This document shows positions 61,691 through 64,000 of a stretch of DNA of 64,000 nt, in pieces. Under the pieces are notes generated by a model that ran no database searches, was not told the origin of the DNA, and saw nothing but the letters and a program-made list of their open reading frames with translations. Made by a program: the position numbers and the translations under genes. Numbering within the stretch: position 1 is the first letter of the stretch; every line of letters begins with the position of its first letter. The stretch spans positions 119,885,519 to 119,949,518 of the forward strand of contig CM077151.1 in the NCBI GenBank assembly GCA_039583875.1, given 5' to 3'. Source of the stretch: Platanthera guangdongensis (Eukaryota; Streptophyta; Magnoliopsida; Asparagales; Orchidaceae).

Positions 61691-62085
61691 ATCATCCTAT
61701 CCTTCTTCTCATGGCAAAACTTGCTCCTCAACTGATAAATAAATGAAGTTCTCCTAACCTGCATGAAAAAAAACACCTTATGTTTTATGTTTATGGATCG
61801 ATTATTTCAACAAATAATAATGTACTACTTACAGCGTTGAATTTTGACAACTTGACTTAGAGTTTTGAACATTTCGTTACACTGATGGTAAGCGTGGAGG
61901 ACCATCGATTCAAGCGGGTGTTGCCAGTTCAGAAGATTTAATTTCTATAGAGGCATGTTAAAAAAACAATACTCACGACAAGAGATGAGATATATAGAAG
62001 CAATTAATAAAATGACAGTTTATTTGACAAATATAACTAATACGTGCTCTTTCTTACCACTAAGATGACAAAGCATTCCTTGAGG
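61691..62085. other. Intergenic stretch without recognised feature
   Basis: AT-rich; nothing recognised. Confidence 0.5.
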
Positions 62086-64000
62086 TGTAACATCTCATTT
62101 CCTACTAGACCGCTAAACTTAGATTAGGTTGGGACAAATGGTGGATGAATGAGGTTAGGATATGTTTGACCCAAGGAGTTAGAGTGGATTCACATAGGGC
62201 CCACTATAGGGTTCAAGTTAAATTTGCTCAAACTAGCCCAAATTGGAATCATAGGTACACATTGACCCCACCACTATGCCCCTAACCCTAAAAACAATCT
62301 AAGTGAACCAAAATCCACATCATTGGGTCACCCTTTGACCCAAATTGACCCAAGTCAACCCTACCCCTAAATTGGTCAAACCGACACCTACTGGCCCAAT
62401 TAACCCAAGTTGGGCACCACCATGACCTAACCCAAGTTGGGTGGTGCCATAGGGTCCATGACCATCAAGTGGGGTCAGTCCACTCATCATGTTGATCAAG
62501 TCAACATAAAAAGTCAACAAATCAACATAGGGCTTAAAGAAAAGAAAAGAAATGACTCAAGCCCATTCCTAATGGGCTAAGCCCATGAGCCAAGGCACAT
62601 GACCAGCCCAAGTGTTTATTTACAGCCCCTACCCTCTAAATTTGGAGGGTAGTGACATGCAAGGGGACATTTTTGGACACTAGGCTAAAAAGAGGAGAGA
62701 GAAGAGAGGGAAATGAGGGATGGAGGCCATGTGGCCCTCCTCCTCTCTTCCCAAGCCCTCCTCTGAGCTCAAGCAATAATTCCCAGCCTTTCCAGCACAA
62801 CTCCATGACACATGTCATCCATGGTGAAGTATCCAATGCTTGCCTGAAATCCCCCCTATTCAAAACTAAACAACCAGCCAACCCCACCCCTATTTGACCT
62901 CACCATCAGCTTCAGAAGGCCGAGAGGAGTGGAATTTGATATCTGGATTAAAGCATTTGGTGGAGAAACGAGTTCGGGAGCAAGCTCGCCGAAGAGGAGA
63001 AATTTCATGGCCAACCACTGCCGCCACCGCCGTCGGGCTCCGATTAAGGTCCGTTTCACCTCACCTCACCCCGTGATAGTTTTTTAGCTCAACTAGGTGA
63101 GACATCGGGCTCAATTAAGACCGATACCATGTGAGCCGTGAGATAAAATGCCGAGCTTTCTTTCTAGCTCAGGATCGCCGGAGAAGGCACCTCCGACGGC
63201 CACACTGCCGGGAAACGAAAGCCCCCACCTCAACGGTGGTGGTGGCGATAATATCTGGCGGTGGAGGTGGCTAAGTTGGCTGGAATAAGCAAAACAAATT
63301 GGTACAGGAAAATCGAATCCCGGCAGTCGGCGGATGGAGGAAGATGAACGGATGCCCTCCGTTTGTGCTTTGAGATTCGTGCAATATTAATCTTAATAAT
63401 CGGTCACATTTTATTCTATATCTTACGGGATAATTTTAGGCCTCTTAGATGCAGATTCATAAAGTATGTTCAACATATAAAATGTATCACTAGGTCTTAC
63501 CTATAAAATGACACCCTAAAGTTGTAATTTGGAGCAATATAGCTCCCTATAGGGCCATTCTATTAAGACTAGTCCTAGGCTATGACAGATCTTTAAATGA
63601 GTGCCCAAGCCAAACCCTAAGTCCACACAAAATAAGATTTTGGTCATGTATGTGATTATGTAATACTTAGGTACTGACCAAAAATGGGAATTTTTGGAAA
63701 GAATTTTTCCATAGTTTTTGGAGAAATATCATTTATTAATATAATTGAATATTTTGAGATCCATAACTCCATATGCCCCTGAATTTGGGTGGCATGGCCA
63801 TTGGGTCATTATATGAGCATGGTTAAAATTTTAGGCTATTTTGACCTCTACATGTTTGGGAAATCCAACATGCATGATGAAGGTATATTGAAATTTGGTG
63901 TGCCTATAGTAGAAATGAGAAAATGGGAATTTAGCCAATTTGGCCCAATGCATGTCAATAAAATTCTGGACAGAGGCTTATAGGGATGAAATACACCTCC
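62086..64000. mobile_element. Probable gypsy-type LTR beginning TGTAACATC, open at the window end
   Basis: TGTAACATCTCATTTCC at 62086 looks like an LTR terminus of the TGTAAC type. The next 550 bp are rich in repeated TTGACCCAA and CCCAAGTTGGG words. No TATA box is certain, then GAGGAGAGAGAAGAGAGGG near 62690 could mark a transcript start. There is no coding match up to the window end. The alternative is unrelated intergenic DNA. Confidence 0.35.

Overview
This window is nuclear DNA from a flowering plant, probably a repeat-rich and perhaps pericentromeric block. The evidence is the content: almost everything is transposable element, stacked by nested insertion. I see a Sirevirus-type Ty1/copia element, several Tekay/Del-type Ty3/gypsy elements with TGTAAC..GTTACA-type LTRs, a chromodomain-type gypsy element, a PIF/Harbinger DNA transposon, tRNA-derived SINEs and a broken Ulp1-like protease gene. 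I found no intact single-copy host gene, rRNA or functional tRNA. The species cannot be named from the sequence.

Left block (1-25228). Positions 1-1049 are the 3' part of a plus-strand LTR-like sequence. A minus-strand Sirevirus then runs from 1050 to 25228: env-like ORF, RNase H, RT, integrase, protease, Gag, PBS and 5' LTR. It is split twice. Tekay-A (5448-14708, target duplication CCAGT) landed just after the Asp-Ser-Gly of the Sirevirus protease. A plus-strand chromovirus (19055-25195, target duplication GATTC) landed in its 5' LTR. The chromovirus lacks most of RT and all of RNase H, yet has matching LTRs and a perfect target duplication.

Middle block (25229-48960). The Sirevirus right end abuts a minisatellite of about 77 bp units (25229-27290), followed by a 19-bp-type repeat (27540-28110) and a promoter-like stretch. 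Tekay-C (28397-48833, minus strand) is inserted there. Its own 5' LTR was later hit by Tekay-B (37688-47083, target duplication TTTAG), which contains a 308-bp tandem duplication in pol.

Right block (48961-64000). After AT-rich DNA and a GC-rich low-complexity tract comes a decayed PIF/Harbinger element (about 50131-53200) with divergent genes. A truncated plus-strand element, Tekay-D (53202 to about 59288), cuts its transposase. Then come four SINEs in alternating orientation (59670-60518), an Ulp1-like pseudogene on the minus strand, and a probable LTR that runs off the window from 62086.

Two patterns stand out. First, all four Tekay-type copies have a short GT..AG intron (75-92 nt) between gag and protease, and the Gag stop codon lies inside it. 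Unspliced RNA would make Gag only; spliced RNA would join Gag to protease, clearly in frame in three of the four copies. Second, arrays of the same short motif (TCGTCGA and its reverse complement TCGACGA) occur in unrelated elements: Sirevirus LTR and coding linker, Tekay-A, Tekay-B and Tekay-C LTRs, and the divergent promoter region of the Harbinger element.
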